A stretch of 64,000 bases of DNA from contig NZ_CP021425.1 of assembly GCF_002162375.1 (NCBI RefSeq), positions 4,853,001 through 4,917,000 of the forward strand, in the 5' to 3' direction. Below the pieces are notes generated by a model that saw nothing but the letters and a program-made list of their open reading frames with translations, was not told the DNA's origin and did no database searches. Position numbers and translations under genes: made by a program. This document shows, piece by piece, positions 10,466-19,896 of this stretch. This stretch comes from Oleiphilus messinensis. Lineage in GTDB: Bacteria; Pseudomonadota; Gammaproteobacteria; Pseudomonadales; Oleiphilaceae. Numbering within the stretch: position 1 is the first letter of the stretch; every line of letters begins with the position of its first letter.

Positions 10466-11608
10466 TTACAGATCCAACCCTTTGGAATTTGCGATCATCA
10501 CCCCTTTTTCCCCAAATAACAGCAATTTCTGATCACGCAATTTAATGACTGAAGTCAACGCCAGTCGGTCTTCCCGCTCAACACCAACGAAAGATTCGCC
10601 GCCGTTTTGACTCACCAACACAACACCCGATACACCGACCAATATCACGGTTTTTCCGTCTGCTGCAGTATCCGCGGAGGTCAATGTCACTTCAGATCCG
10701 GTGTCTACCGCATCCCAGGTTTCACCCATATCGACCGATCGAAACAGGTTTCCCCGCAATCCAAACGCCAATACTTCATTTACATTTCCAGTTCCCGATA
10801 TTCCGAACAAGGAACCTTCATAGGGACTTTCAACTGTTTCCCAGGTCTCACCCTCATCCGTCGAACGAAATATGTTTCCCGCCTCACCGGCAATAAAGAG
10901 CGCCCCCCCGGTAATCCGGGAAATGGCATTCAAGTGGAAACGTTGCTGATTTTCGATTGAGCCACCCCAGTTTTCCCAGGTTTTTCCGCCATCTATCGTC
11001 TTGAAGAAAAAGCCGTACGCGCCAATGACAAACCCAACCCTCTCATCTCTGAACCAAACGTCCAAGAGCGGTTTACTCGCTCCAACTTCGGCATCGGTTT
11101 GTGCATCTTCCAGCGCAAATTGAGCATCTTCCAATGCGTAGGTCAGGTCAGCGTTTTCCGGGTCTGCATCGACCCTTTGTTCCAGGTCATCAATCCGGTT
11201 TTCGGCACTTGCGATTACCATTTGATTAGCCTGATAACCATCAAACTGCTTGATCCAGGTTTTTCCTGCATCACTCGTTGCCAACACAACTCCGCCATGT
11301 CCCACGGCCCAGCCTTTTTGCGGACTGGGAAAATACACCGCTGTCAAAGTTGTCGAGACAGGCACTTCGGCCTGCTCCCAGCTTCGACCACTATCATCGG
11401 AAAAAATTATATGACCACGCTCACCAACGGCGACGTAACGTTGACCCGCTTGCGCAACATCCAGTAACAGGGAACTGGTTGCGAGCTCAGTGCTCGTGGC
11501 CGGGGTATCCAGAATATCTTGAAGAGCAGCAGCATTGGACACGGGCAATAGCATGCCCATCGCCCCGTACATAATGCCAAACGCGATGCGTTGCACTCGT
11601 CGTCTCAT
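10466..11608 (-). CDS. YCF48/BNR-repeat secreted beta-propeller protein
   Basis: 380 residues with an N-terminal signal segment (hydrophobic stretch around 10-28). The body contains repeated Asp-box motifs: SDDSGRSWEQ, TSDAGKTWIK, TIDGGKTWEN, STDEGETWET, SVDMGETWDA and SQNGGESFVG, indicating a six- to seven-bladed propeller of the photosystem II stability factor HCF136/YCF48 type. In non-photosynthetic bacteria these proteins accompany RND permeases and DUF1329/DUF1302 proteins; a role as a periplasmic assembly or export partner is inferred. A coiled-coil-like acidic insertion lies near residues 130-175. Confidence 0.88.
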   Translation of the reverse strand: MRRRVQRIAFGIMYGAMGMLLPVSNAAALQDILDTPATSTELATSSLLLDVAQAGQRYVAVGERGHIIFSDDSGRSWEQAEVPVSTTLTAVYFPSPQKGWAVGHGGVVLATSDAGKTWIKQFDGYQANQMVIASAENRIDDLEQRVDADPENADLTYALEDAQFALEDAQTDAEVGASKPLLDVWFRDERVGFVIGAYGFFFKTIDGGKTWENWGGSIENQQRFHLNAISRITGGALFIAGEAGNIFRSTDEGETWETVESPYEGSLFGISGTGNVNEVLAFGLRGNLFRSVDMGETWDAVDTGSEVTLTSADTAADGKTVILVGVSGVVLVSQNGGESFVGVEREDRLALTSVIKLRDQKLLLFGEKGVMIANSKGLDL

Positions 11609-12088
11609 AGAAATAGCCTTACATTTACCTTGTTAGTTAAATTGCTTACGGGAGGAAGGCATACTGAAGATGCGATCGGCTTCCGCCCCAATTATTTGCT
11701 CTGATATCTATGGCTTGGTGCTCTATCTGTTACAGACTCGCTGTTTTTGTTTTTGCCACTATCGTTTTTTATTACTGTTATTAGATATACAATTTCTAAC
11801 CATCAATCAATGAGACACAAATCAGTGCTTCATTTTCGATTTTGCTCTAAAAGCGAGCAAAATAACTCACCTAATCCAAAAATGTAGTACGAAGATAAGA
11901 TAAGTACAAACCTTACATGTGCTATTCGGCCTCTCGTCCCTCCTGTTTTACCTAAATTACCGATATCCGGGTAGATTAGCTAATTGAACAATTTCATTAG
12001 CTTGCTGAAATTATCCAAGCCGTATCGCCCATTGAATATACGACTAAAGGTTAAGTGCTTATCTTTTCAGTGGTGCACCCAAACTTCA
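11609..12088. other. Intergenic region upstream of YCF48-RND operon
   Basis: About 480 bp with no convincing coding region on either strand. It is AT-rich around 11740-11900 and should contain the promoter for the YCF48-RND operon on the minus strand. No repeat or known RNA motif was recognised. Confidence 0.5.
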
Positions 12089-12122
12089 AAAAAAAAACCA
12101 GGACTGCAGTCCTGGTTTTTTG
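12089..12122. terminator. Bidirectional rho-independent terminator downstream of DUF1329 gene
   Basis: A perfect 20-bp palindrome, ACCAGGACTGCAGTCCTGGT at 12097-12116, is flanked by an A-run on the left and T-run on the right, so it can terminate in both directions. It sits 19 nt after the DUF1329 stop and separates that gene transcriptionally from the YCF48-RND pair. Confidence 0.9.
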
Positions 12123-12140
12123 AACTTACAGATTTAAATC

Positions 12141-13529
12141 CTAGCGACCTCTTCGGCGCAGCTCCCTTGGCTTGAAATAACGAGAGTTAGGAACTTTCGT
12201 CTCAAAAACCCGGGTATCGCGCTCTTCGCTATCCAATCCTTGCACATGATAACGACGGGCTTGCAAGTCATAAAACACGTCCAGTGCAGTCCAGACACCT
12301 GGGAGTTCGTAAAAGTTCTTTAACATGGCCATGCTGACACGCCATAGCTCTCCTCGAGCATCATACTGATCCACCAGCGCGATATTCCAACTATCTTCAT
12401 CGATATAAAAGACACGCTTGCTATAAATATGTCGCTCTGTTCCCTTCAGATTGGCTTCAACAACATGAACTCGATGCAATTCCCAACGGGTAAACTGCGG
12501 CGCGATGTGCGATACCCCCAAAACATCGGCATATTTGACATCAGGCTGGCTGATTTTATAGTTGTTGTAAGGAATATAAATCTCCTTCAACCCCTTGTAC
12601 TCCCAGGTATAACGATCTGGAGCGCCGTTAAACATATCCGTATCATCTGCCGTTCGCAGGTTATCGGATGCCGCTATCGGTGAATCGTATGCCAGGTTAG
12701 GTGCACGACGAACCCGTCTCTGCCCTTTGTTATAACCCCAGGAGTTCCGAGGCTCGGCGACCTGGTTAATCGTCTCATGTACCAAAATCGCACCACCCGC
12801 CAAACGTGCCGGCGCTTTAGTAAATGAGAGATAATAAAATAGTATGTTTTCCAGATCCTTTTCACTGCCCTCAGGATTAAAGAAGTTCCAAAAAACTTCC
12901 TGCTGTGAGCTTACCAAAGTGTAATCACCATTGCGCTGCACTGCGACCTCAGACGAGCGGCGAGTCACAAAAACACCACGCCACCGAGTCAAATGATTCC
13001 AAATTGCCTGCAGGGCTTTCTCTTGTTTATCGCCAGAGAGGATTGGAAAGGGCACACCACCGTAAGCGTGATCAATACCATTTCCCCCTTTCACCAAGGA
13101 GCCGGTTGTCGCGTTCTTCTTGGTGTTTTCGATTACCCAGTCCGGTGCGGTGTGGGTACGGCGGCTTTGATATACCGGCAGCTTGAACGTGGTAGGATAA
13201 GTTTTTAACAGCGCCTCTAAGCCCGGGGTCAACTTTTTTTTGTACTTCGATGCATTTTGAGCATCAATTGTAAAGAGCACTTTATCATCCGGGAAAGGAT
13301 CAGGGTGATGCTGGCCTGGTCTTTTATACGATGCCGGAGCCTTGTTACTATCGAGACCACCATCCCAATCCGGGATAGTACCCTCCTTGTTTCCTTTAAC
13401 GATAGCGCCAAAGGGGGTTAAATCTTTACCGAGTTGATCTGCCTCTTTTTGAGATACCTTTGCTTGAGCATTAAAGCCAATGAAAGATACCATGAGCACG
13501 CTCGTGAGCAGTATTTTCTTTTTGAGCAT
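12141..13529 (-). CDS. DUF1329 domain-containing exported protein
   Basis: 462 residues with signal peptide MLKKKILLTSVLMVSFIGFNAQA. The mature protein matches DUF1329 in length and in landmarks such as GKDLTPFGAIVKGNKEGTIPDWDGG at its start and the R/W/H-rich central region (RWELHRVHVVEA). The fold is thought to be LolB/LppX-like, implying lipid handling at the outer membrane (family knowledge, not shown here). AAGGGACC precedes the ATG. The usual DUF1302 partner is not next to it in this window. It is probably functionally tied to the YCF48 and RND genes downstream. Confidence 0.9.
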   Translation of the reverse strand: MLKKKILLTSVLMVSFIGFNAQAKVSQKEADQLGKDLTPFGAIVKGNKEGTIPDWDGGLDSNKAPASYKRPGQHHPDPFPDDKVLFTIDAQNASKYKKKLTPGLEALLKTYPTTFKLPVYQSRRTHTAPDWVIENTKKNATTGSLVKGGNGIDHAYGGVPFPILSGDKQEKALQAIWNHLTRWRGVFVTRRSSEVAVQRNGDYTLVSSQQEVFWNFFNPEGSEKDLENILFYYLSFTKAPARLAGGAILVHETINQVAEPRNSWGYNKGQRRVRRAPNLAYDSPIAASDNLRTADDTDMFNGAPDRYTWEYKGLKEIYIPYNNYKISQPDVKYADVLGVSHIAPQFTRWELHRVHVVEANLKGTERHIYSKRVFYIDEDSWNIALVDQYDARGELWRVSMAMLKNFYELPGVWTALDVFYDLQARRYHVQGLDSEERDTRVFETKVPNSRYFKPRELRRRGR

Positions 13530-13791
13530 AATGGTCCCTTGGATTTATTTCGCATTTAACGCGACGACAGCACCTGTTTTTATCATTATGGTTCACGTTA
13601 TTTCTTAATGGTTCTCGTTTGTTGAATGCTTAACTGCACGCCCAAAACGGAACACGCAACTTTAGTCTCCCTGGAGTACCAGGTCGATGTCGATTTTGTA
13701 TTAAATATGTTACCGATTATAAAATCGGGCCACATCACAAATACTTGTAGCAGAACTTAAGCATCTGTCTATAGGGCCCTTTGATTCAGAA

Positions 13792-16419
13792 TTAAGCATC
13801 GACGAGACTTTTAGATACCACTTCGAACAAATCCGGAGACAATTTCCCCCCCGATTTAATTCTCTGCAATGCCAACTTCATTTGCCCCTGACGAACTTCC
13901 GAATACTTTCTCCAACGGGTCAATGGTGTAACCAGTCGGGATGCAATCTGAGGGTTTAGGGCATCCAGCTGAATGACTTGATCCGCCAAAAACTCGTAGC
14001 CACTACCATCTTCCGCATGAAAACAGGTCAGGTTCTGGTTGGCAAATACACCAATTACCGAACGTGTCTTATTTGGATTCCGAATATCAAATGCGGCATG
14101 CTGCATTAACGCTTTAATCGCCTGAAGATGCCCGGTTTTCGGGTTACCTGACTGCAATGAAAACCACTGTTCAACGACCTGGTTATCACTTTGCCACTGA
14201 TCGTAGAAGGAACTCAACGCCTGTGCCCGATCATTCTCGAATGGAGAGTGCACCAACGCTGCCAGCGCACCTATCTGATCCGTCATATTGCTGGCCGCCT
14301 GAAACTGATCCAGAGCCCATTGAAGGGCCTCCTCGTCTCCGGTCTTCAACAACATTTGCAGAGCAGTATTGCGTAAGGTTCGCTTCGCAATCGAGAGCGC
14401 ATCAACGGCGTAGGCCTCTGATGATTGGACATTTCGCTGGAAGCAAGCTTTCAACTCTTCCCGTAGTGCTCCTCCCAGCTTCTCCTGCGTGATCTCCCGC
14501 ACCTGATGGATCAACTGAACATCAGCTTCGTCAGCCAACTCAATCAAATATTGTTCCGTAGGCAAAGACAACATTTTCGCGATTAACGCCTGATCGGTTT
14601 CGGTATCGTTTATAACCTTCCGGTAAGCCTCAATGAGAATTTCCGGTACGTCACGGCTACCATCAGAGATCATGTTCTGCATGACCACTATTGCAAGCTT
14701 TTGCCCCGCATCCCAGCGGTTGAAGCCATCACTGTCATGGGACATTAAAAACTTGAGCTGCTCCAGAGACCAGTTGTATTCAAGTCGAACCGGTGCGGAG
14801 AATCCACGCAACAACGAAGGCACTGGTTGCGCCTCAATATTCTGAAACACCAAACTTTGCTCCGGCTCAGTTAAATGCAGCACTTGAGTAGTCGCACCAT
14901 TTGGCAAGGCAATATCCTGACCGGAAGCATCCAACAGGCCGATTGCAAAAGGGATATGAAAGGGTAACTTCTCAGTCTGCTGTGGTGTCGCTGGACAGGA
15001 CTGCCGGAAGGTAAGACGATATTCCCGCGTATCAGGATCATAAAAATCCGTGACCCGGATTACCGGGGTTCCAGCCTGCTCATACCAACGCTTGAACTGG
15101 GTCAAATCGATCCCGCTCACCTCTTCCATACAAGCTACAAAATCATCCGTTGTTACTGCTTGCCCATCAAACCTGGAAAAGTATAAATCCGATCCTTGTC
15201 GAAACTTTTCGGCTCCCAACAAGGTGTGAATCATGCGCACTACTTCGGCGCCTTTTTCATAAACCGTCAGCGTGTAGAAATTGGATATCTCGATAAAGGA
15301 CGCAGGTCGCACCGGGTGCGACATGGGGCCCGCATCTTCCGCGAACTGAGCGGTTCGTAAAACGGTTACATCCTCAATTCGCTTGACCGTGTCTGAGCCC
15401 ATATCGGCTGAAAATTGCGCATCCCGGAAAACGGTGAAGCCTTCTTTCAAACTCAGCTGAAACCAATCACGGCAGGTTACTCGATTGCCAGACCAGTTAT
15501 GAAAATACTCGTGTGCGACGATCGCTTCTATGCGCTGATAGCCGTTATCGGTTGTTGTCTCCGGTTTCGCCAACACACAGGAAGAATTGAATATATTCAA
15601 CCCCTTGTTTTCCATCGCCCCCATGTTGAAATCATCAACCGCAACGATCATAAACACATCCAGATCGTACTCGCGACCATAAACATCCTCATCCCAAGCC
15701 ATCGACTTTTTCAACGATATTAAACCATGGTCGCATTTATTGGCATTTCGATGCTCCACATACATCCGTAGCTCGACCTCGCGGCCAGATGATGTTACAA
15801 ATACATCTTTCTGACAATGCAAATCACCGGCGACCAACGCAAACAAGTAACACGGCTTACGATGAGGGTCTTCCCATACCGCAAAATGCCGTCCGTCTTC
15901 TAATACCCCTGCTTCTACTTCGTTTCCATTCGACAACAAAACGGGATAAAGGGATTGATCTGCGCGGATAGTGGTTCGAAACAAAGACATGACATCCGGC
16001 CTGTCAATGTAGTAGGTAATCCGACGAAACCCTTCTGCTTCACATTGAGTGCAAAACATGGTCGAAGATTTGTACAGGCCTTCTAGGCAGGTATTTTCCT
16101 GAGGTTTAATCCAGACCTGCGTTTCCAGCTCAAACTCGTCAGGTACATCACGAACCTCCAGATGCTCCCCTTCAACCGAGTAACGCTCTGCGTCAACCTC
16201 AACCCCGTCGATCATAATAGACCTGAGCTCAAGCTCAACACCATCCAGAACCAGAGACGCCCTGGCATTATCAGAATCAGGGTTGCGACGCAATTTCAAA
16301 CGAGATACCACCTGCGCCCCCTCTTCATACAGATCAAACTCGAGTTCCGTATGATCAACTAAAAATGCAGGGGGACGATAATCTCTGAGGTAAATAGGCT
16401 GTGGTTGTGCTTCTTTCAT
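13792..16419 (-). CDS. pepN: Aminopeptidase N (M1 family)
   Basis: 875 residues, the length of the proteobacterial PepN. Contains the exopeptidase motif MGAMENKGLN and the zinc-binding HEYFHNW...E motif (IVAHEYFHNWSGNRVTC with the second ligand Glu in LKEG), followed by the PepN-specific Ig-like and helical C-terminal domains. It removes N-terminal residues from peptides in the cytosol. AGGACC lies upstream of the ATG. The DUF2797 gene lies 58 nt upstream on the same strand and may be co-transcribed. Confidence 0.97.
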   Translation of the reverse strand: MKEAQPQPIYLRDYRPPAFLVDHTELEFDLYEEGAQVVSRLKLRRNPDSDNARASLVLDGVELELRSIMIDGVEVDAERYSVEGEHLEVRDVPDEFELETQVWIKPQENTCLEGLYKSSTMFCTQCEAEGFRRITYYIDRPDVMSLFRTTIRADQSLYPVLLSNGNEVEAGVLEDGRHFAVWEDPHRKPCYLFALVAGDLHCQKDVFVTSSGREVELRMYVEHRNANKCDHGLISLKKSMAWDEDVYGREYDLDVFMIVAVDDFNMGAMENKGLNIFNSSCVLAKPETTTDNGYQRIEAIVAHEYFHNWSGNRVTCRDWFQLSLKEGFTVFRDAQFSADMGSDTVKRIEDVTVLRTAQFAEDAGPMSHPVRPASFIEISNFYTLTVYEKGAEVVRMIHTLLGAEKFRQGSDLYFSRFDGQAVTTDDFVACMEEVSGIDLTQFKRWYEQAGTPVIRVTDFYDPDTREYRLTFRQSCPATPQQTEKLPFHIPFAIGLLDASGQDIALPNGATTQVLHLTEPEQSLVFQNIEAQPVPSLLRGFSAPVRLEYNWSLEQLKFLMSHDSDGFNRWDAGQKLAIVVMQNMISDGSRDVPEILIEAYRKVINDTETDQALIAKMLSLPTEQYLIELADEADVQLIHQVREITQEKLGGALREELKACFQRNVQSSEAYAVDALSIAKRTLRNTALQMLLKTGDEEALQWALDQFQAASNMTDQIGALAALVHSPFENDRAQALSSFYDQWQSDNQVVEQWFSLQSGNPKTGHLQAIKALMQHAAFDIRNPNKTRSVIGVFANQNLTCFHAEDGSGYEFLADQVIQLDALNPQIASRLVTPLTRWRKYSEVRQGQMKLALQRIKSGGKLSPDLFEVVSKSLVDA

Positions 16420-16477
16420 TATATTGGTCCTGATTTTTTAATCCTGAAATAGAGATTCTCTATGTCTGGCTAGCGGG

Positions 16478-17302
16478 TTACGCCAAAAGATCTATCGCAT
16501 AGGATGTAAATTTTCGAATATTCAGGCACCCAGTGTCCAATATGAGATATTGACCCTTGATACCCTGCAAGGTTCCCTCCACGGTCGGAGTTTTATCAAA
16601 GTTGAATGAAGTTACTTTTGTTGGCCATACCTCAACCGGGTATTGAATGTTGACCACATCGGCCTTATCCAGGAATTGGATTTCACCATCGGTTTCGCTG
16701 TCCAGTGCAGCGATTTTATCCTGAACCTGCTCAACCAGCTCATTTCTCGCTTCGTGCATATCAAGCTGATCTGCATTTCCTTTGAGCATGGCACGCCAAT
16801 TGGTTCGATCTGTCACGACATCCTTGAATATCACCTCTACACGGCCTGACAGGTAACGGCTTGAGACTCTGAACATAGGAAGAGCCTGAGTCGCCCCCTG
16901 ATCAATCCAGCGGGTTGGCACTTGAGTGTGGCGGGTTATTCCGACCTTTAAACCAGAAGAATTTGCCAGATATACAATATGATCCACCATACAGTTCGCG
17001 GTTCCCCAGTCGGGTTCCCGACAGGTTCCTGCCGCAAAATGACATTTTTCCGGACTCATAATGCAGGTATCACAGGCCGCCAGTCGAGTAAAACAAGGAT
17101 AGCAAAACCCTTGGGCAAAGCTTTTTTTAGTCGCTCGCCCACAGGCACAACACGCGATATTTCCCTGATACTGGAGCGAAATAGGCTGTCCAATCAATTC
17201 ATTTAAATTTAACGTTGCCTCATCGGTGTCCAATGAGTAGTGCACAGGATTATCCAGCTTGGCCTTCATTTTGGCCAAAGAACCGCTGAACAGCTTCTCC
17301 AA
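16478..17302 (-). CDS. DUF2797 domain-containing protein
   Basis: 274-residue cysteine-rich protein. Near the N-terminus it has a cluster CCACGRATKKSFAQGFCYPC...CDTC...CHF...C that looks like a double zinc-binding module, followed by a conserved region with GLKVGITRHTQVPTRWIDQG. The latter resembles a GIY-YIG-like half but no nuclease activity is claimed. The start is TTG at 17302 with GGGGG upstream; an internal ATG (MKAKLDNPVHY) is the alternative. Function unknown; conserved next to pepN and DUF1315 genes in related bacteria. Confidence 0.85.
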   Translation of the reverse strand: MEKLFSGSLAKMKAKLDNPVHYSLDTDEATLNLNELIGQPISLQYQGNIACCACGRATKKSFAQGFCYPCFTRLAACDTCIMSPEKCHFAAGTCREPDWGTANCMVDHIVYLANSSGLKVGITRHTQVPTRWIDQGATQALPMFRVSSRYLSGRVEVIFKDVVTDRTNWRAMLKGNADQLDMHEARNELVEQVQDKIAALDSETDGEIQFLDKADVVNIQYPVEVWPTKVTSFNFDKTPTVEGTLQGIKGQYLILDTGCLNIRKFTSYAIDLLA

Positions 17303-17399
17303 AACAACCCCCTATATTGTTTTGTTTGCGAATTCGTAACACACAGATGTCTTCTTTTATGTGCATACGATACGGAATTGATTAATTTTTGTCGGCAAA

Positions 17400-17660
17400 C
17401 TAGTGCGTCGTTTTGGAGTCAGGAATGGACAAGATCTGGGCCTCGTCCTGAGCTTCCTTTTTGCTCCGATCAATAAACCCTAACCTCTCCCCCTCGGAAA
17501 AATCATGCAGGTTTTCATAGTGCATAATGGCCTGCATGCAATGCTCTTTCTGCTCTCGTGTCAGCTTGGTGCCATCAGGCCAGCGCCCGAGCTCAAGCGC
17601 CGTTTTCAAGTTGGTGTAGATTTCAGGTGTAATACTTCGGATCAGATTTTCTAACTTCAT
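17400..17660 (-). CDS. DUF1315 (YeaC-like) small protein
   Basis: 86 residues beginning MKLENLIRSITPEIYTNLKT, matching the YeaC/DUF1315 family in length and in the motif ELGRWPDGTKLTREQKEHCMQ. An upstream in-frame start would add 24 unrelated residues, so the ATG at 17660 is chosen although no strong Shine-Dalgarno is visible. Cytosolic, function unknown. It precedes the DUF2797 and pepN genes on the same strand. Confidence 0.85.
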   Translation of the reverse strand: MKLENLIRSITPEIYTNLKTALELGRWPDGTKLTREQKEHCMQAIMHYENLHDFSEGERLGFIDRSKKEAQDEAQILSIPDSKTTH

Positions 17661-17842
17661 GGCTACGTTATTACCAGGCGATAAGCTGAATTGTTGACCC
17701 AGCATGGTATCACAGCTTGAAAATACTACCAATTACAGCAATTTTTTGACACGCGGAAACTGAATTTTGAGGGAAAAACAATGCAAGCGTAGGGGGCAGT
17801 CATATATTCATGACTGCAACAAAGTCCCGATAGCTCTACAAA

Positions 17843-17874
17843 TACCTAAGTACCTAAGTATCTAAATACCTACG
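17843..17874 (-). repeat. Four tandem 8-bp units at the rhomboid stop codon
   Basis: Plus-strand units TACCTAAG, TACCTAAG, TATCTAAA and TACCTACG follow each other without gaps. The TAG stop of the rhomboid gene (complement of 17870-17872) lies in the last unit. A slipped-strand expansion would change only the 3' UTR. Confidence 0.8.
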
Positions 17875-18763
17875 GATGCAGTAACTGTTGCTCGGAATCC
17901 TGGCCTCGGCGGGAAGGTAACAATGCCAGCAACAAGCCGCTTAATAAACCGATTAAATGTGCGGAATTGGCCATTTTCCCGACATAAGCGTCAGCCCAAC
18001 CTGTGTAGCCCAGCAACAACCATCCGATAATAAAGATAAACAGCCCGTCAGGCACTCTGAAAACCGGCCTGAAGCGGCGATCGTAAAACCAGCAGTACCC
18101 GAACAATGCGTACACGACCCCTGACATGCCGCCAAAAAGCTGATCGGATTCCAGGTATTGCCCGATATTGGACAATATCGCACTGAACATAAAAATGAGC
18201 AAAAAGCGCTGGCGACCTTGTTTTATCTCAACCATGGCTCCGAGATACCAAAGCCACATCATATTGAACAAAATATGCATCATACTGAAGTGCAGAAATG
18301 CAGGCGTCAAAAACCGCCATAATTGGCCCTCAGTGATATTTAAGAGAATCACATCCAAGCGCTGACGAATGGTATCATCAACAACATGAAATGGATCTGC
18401 GAAGGTAAGCGCTCGCAGAACAGGGCCACCAGATCCCAAACTGGTAATTAACGCCACAAAGGCACAGATGGCAATCAAGCCTGCCACAACCCACGCTTGG
18501 GCAGGTCGGGTAACCGTATGCCATTTAGCGATCTCCAGTGGCCGGCTTTTATGCTCAACTTCGGATCGGACCGTAGTGCGAAACTCCGGATCCGTGCTAT
18601 AACGCATCAGCACAGATTGCACATCACGGGCCATCGAATTATCAACATAGACAACCTGAACACCGCGCTCTTCAACGACTCTGATGCTCACCCGATGGAG
18701 TATGATCCAGCGCACAAAGAATCGGAGATCTTCATCAACGGGTAACTCCGCAATTTTTTGCAA
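17870..18763 (-). CDS. glpG: Rhomboid intramembrane serine protease, GlpG-like
   Basis: 297 residues. An approx. 75-residue cytosolic N-terminal domain is followed by a linker and a six-helix rhomboid core. Catalytic Ser lies in GGMSGVVYALFGY and catalytic His in NSAHLIGLLSGLLL; the L1 loop WR motif appears as QLWRFLTPAFLHFS with the HxxFN element MHILFNMMWLWYLG. It cleaves membrane-embedded substrates. Start is TTG at 18763 with GGAGAG nine bases before, inside the end of the preceding gene; the 16-nt gap to that gene implies an operon with the phosphoesterase. Confidence 0.9.
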   Translation of the reverse strand: MQKIAELPVDEDLRFFVRWIILHRVSIRVVEERGVQVVYVDNSMARDVQSVLMRYSTDPEFRTTVRSEVEHKSRPLEIAKWHTVTRPAQAWVVAGLIAICAFVALITSLGSGGPVLRALTFADPFHVVDDTIRQRLDVILLNITEGQLWRFLTPAFLHFSMMHILFNMMWLWYLGAMVEIKQGRQRFLLIFMFSAILSNIGQYLESDQLFGGMSGVVYALFGYCWFYDRRFRPVFRVPDGLFIFIIGWLLLGYTGWADAYVGKMANSAHLIGLLSGLLLALLPSRRGQDSEQQLLHP

Positions 18764-18779
18764 GATTCAACTCTCCGAA

Positions 18780-19742
18780 TCAGCGCTTTTCGACATCAAT
18801 CCAGACAAACTTGTCTTTCTGAATAGTCTTTTCGTTATCCATGCGATACGCCACGAGTTTGCCATACTTAACGGCACTGTAGTCCAGACAAGCAACATTT
18901 GATGTAATTGGCGCCGGCACTCCAGACATCCAGTAGTGACCGACAAAAACAGGTACCTGGTGTTGATCATAGCGTAACAAGCGCTTGTGATCTGCCGCTG
19001 AAATTTCCCTTTCCGCTATCGCTGGCGGCAATGGATCAGGCTGGAAGACAACATCATCATAAGTTTTAGGATCCCGGGCCCAAAACTTCGTCCGGAAAAA
19101 GCTTCTAACGAAGCCATCGCGCCCTGTAATCGTCTCACCATCGGGTAAACGCATATCTGTCCCGCGCAGTAGCCGATCCATGACCTGTCCGGCAAAGCTG
19201 TCTTTGACCGTGGAGGCATGTAAAAAATCGGCATCAATTTGATTGGTCTTATAGCGCTCAAGGTATCGACTGATAAGATGCTCATCCCAACACGCATGTA
19301 CGGCCCTGAAGGTTCCCATATCAAGAAACAGGGGAATCGTATAAAACCACTCCAGAAAATCATTCCACTCGTGAGGATACTGCTCAAACTGTTCCAGCGT
19401 TTCCGCAATCAGCCGGTTATGACGAGAATTGTGTTCACGCAAATACTGTTTATCACTACCTTGCCTGGCCAGCGTGCAATACCCTAACGCGTTGTACTCA
19501 TGGTTACCCATCACAATCAGTGCCGAGCCGCGCTCAACCATCTCACGAACGATATGCAACGCTTCGCGAATCCTGGGTCCGCGGTCAACAATATCCCCGA
19601 TGAAGATGACCATCCGGGTTCGATGTTCATAAACACCGTCAATTTTCTGGTATCCCAGTTTTTCCAGTAAAAGTCTCAGCGTGTTGGCACAACCATGCAC
19701 ATCACCGATCAGGTCATACCCTTTGGGTTTGGTAAACTTCAC
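18780..19742 (-). CDS. Calcineurin-like metallophosphoesterase
   Basis: 320 residues with the full metallophosphoesterase signature: GDVHGC near residue 13, FIGDIVDRGPR, VMGNHEYNALGY, a VHACWDEH histidine and the late GHYWMSG. It resembles PP2A-like serine/threonine phosphatases and ApaH-type hydrolases that use a two-metal centre. Start is GTG at 19742 with AGAGGAAG upstream. Substrate is unknown; it is co-directional with and almost touching the rhomboid gene. Confidence 0.88.
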   Translation of the reverse strand: MKFTKPKGYDLIGDVHGCANTLRLLLEKLGYQKIDGVYEHRTRMVIFIGDIVDRGPRIREALHIVREMVERGSALIVMGNHEYNALGYCTLARQGSDKQYLREHNSRHNRLIAETLEQFEQYPHEWNDFLEWFYTIPLFLDMGTFRAVHACWDEHLISRYLERYKTNQIDADFLHASTVKDSFAGQVMDRLLRGTDMRLPDGETITGRDGFVRSFFRTKFWARDPKTYDDVVFQPDPLPPAIAEREISAADHKRLLRYDQHQVPVFVGHYWMSGVPAPITSNVACLDYSAVKYGKLVAYRMDNEKTIQKDKFVWIDVEKR

Positions 19743-19896
19743 CGTACTTCCTCTTTACTTCCGGTCGCAGCCGCCACTACATGAATTTTGAGTGCAGCAG
19801 TAGCCGACTCATTCCAAATACATCTGAGCATTGGAATAACTCACAGCCAGGTGCTAATCAGACTATTTGTTTGGGCCAAATTAATAGAAAATGAAA

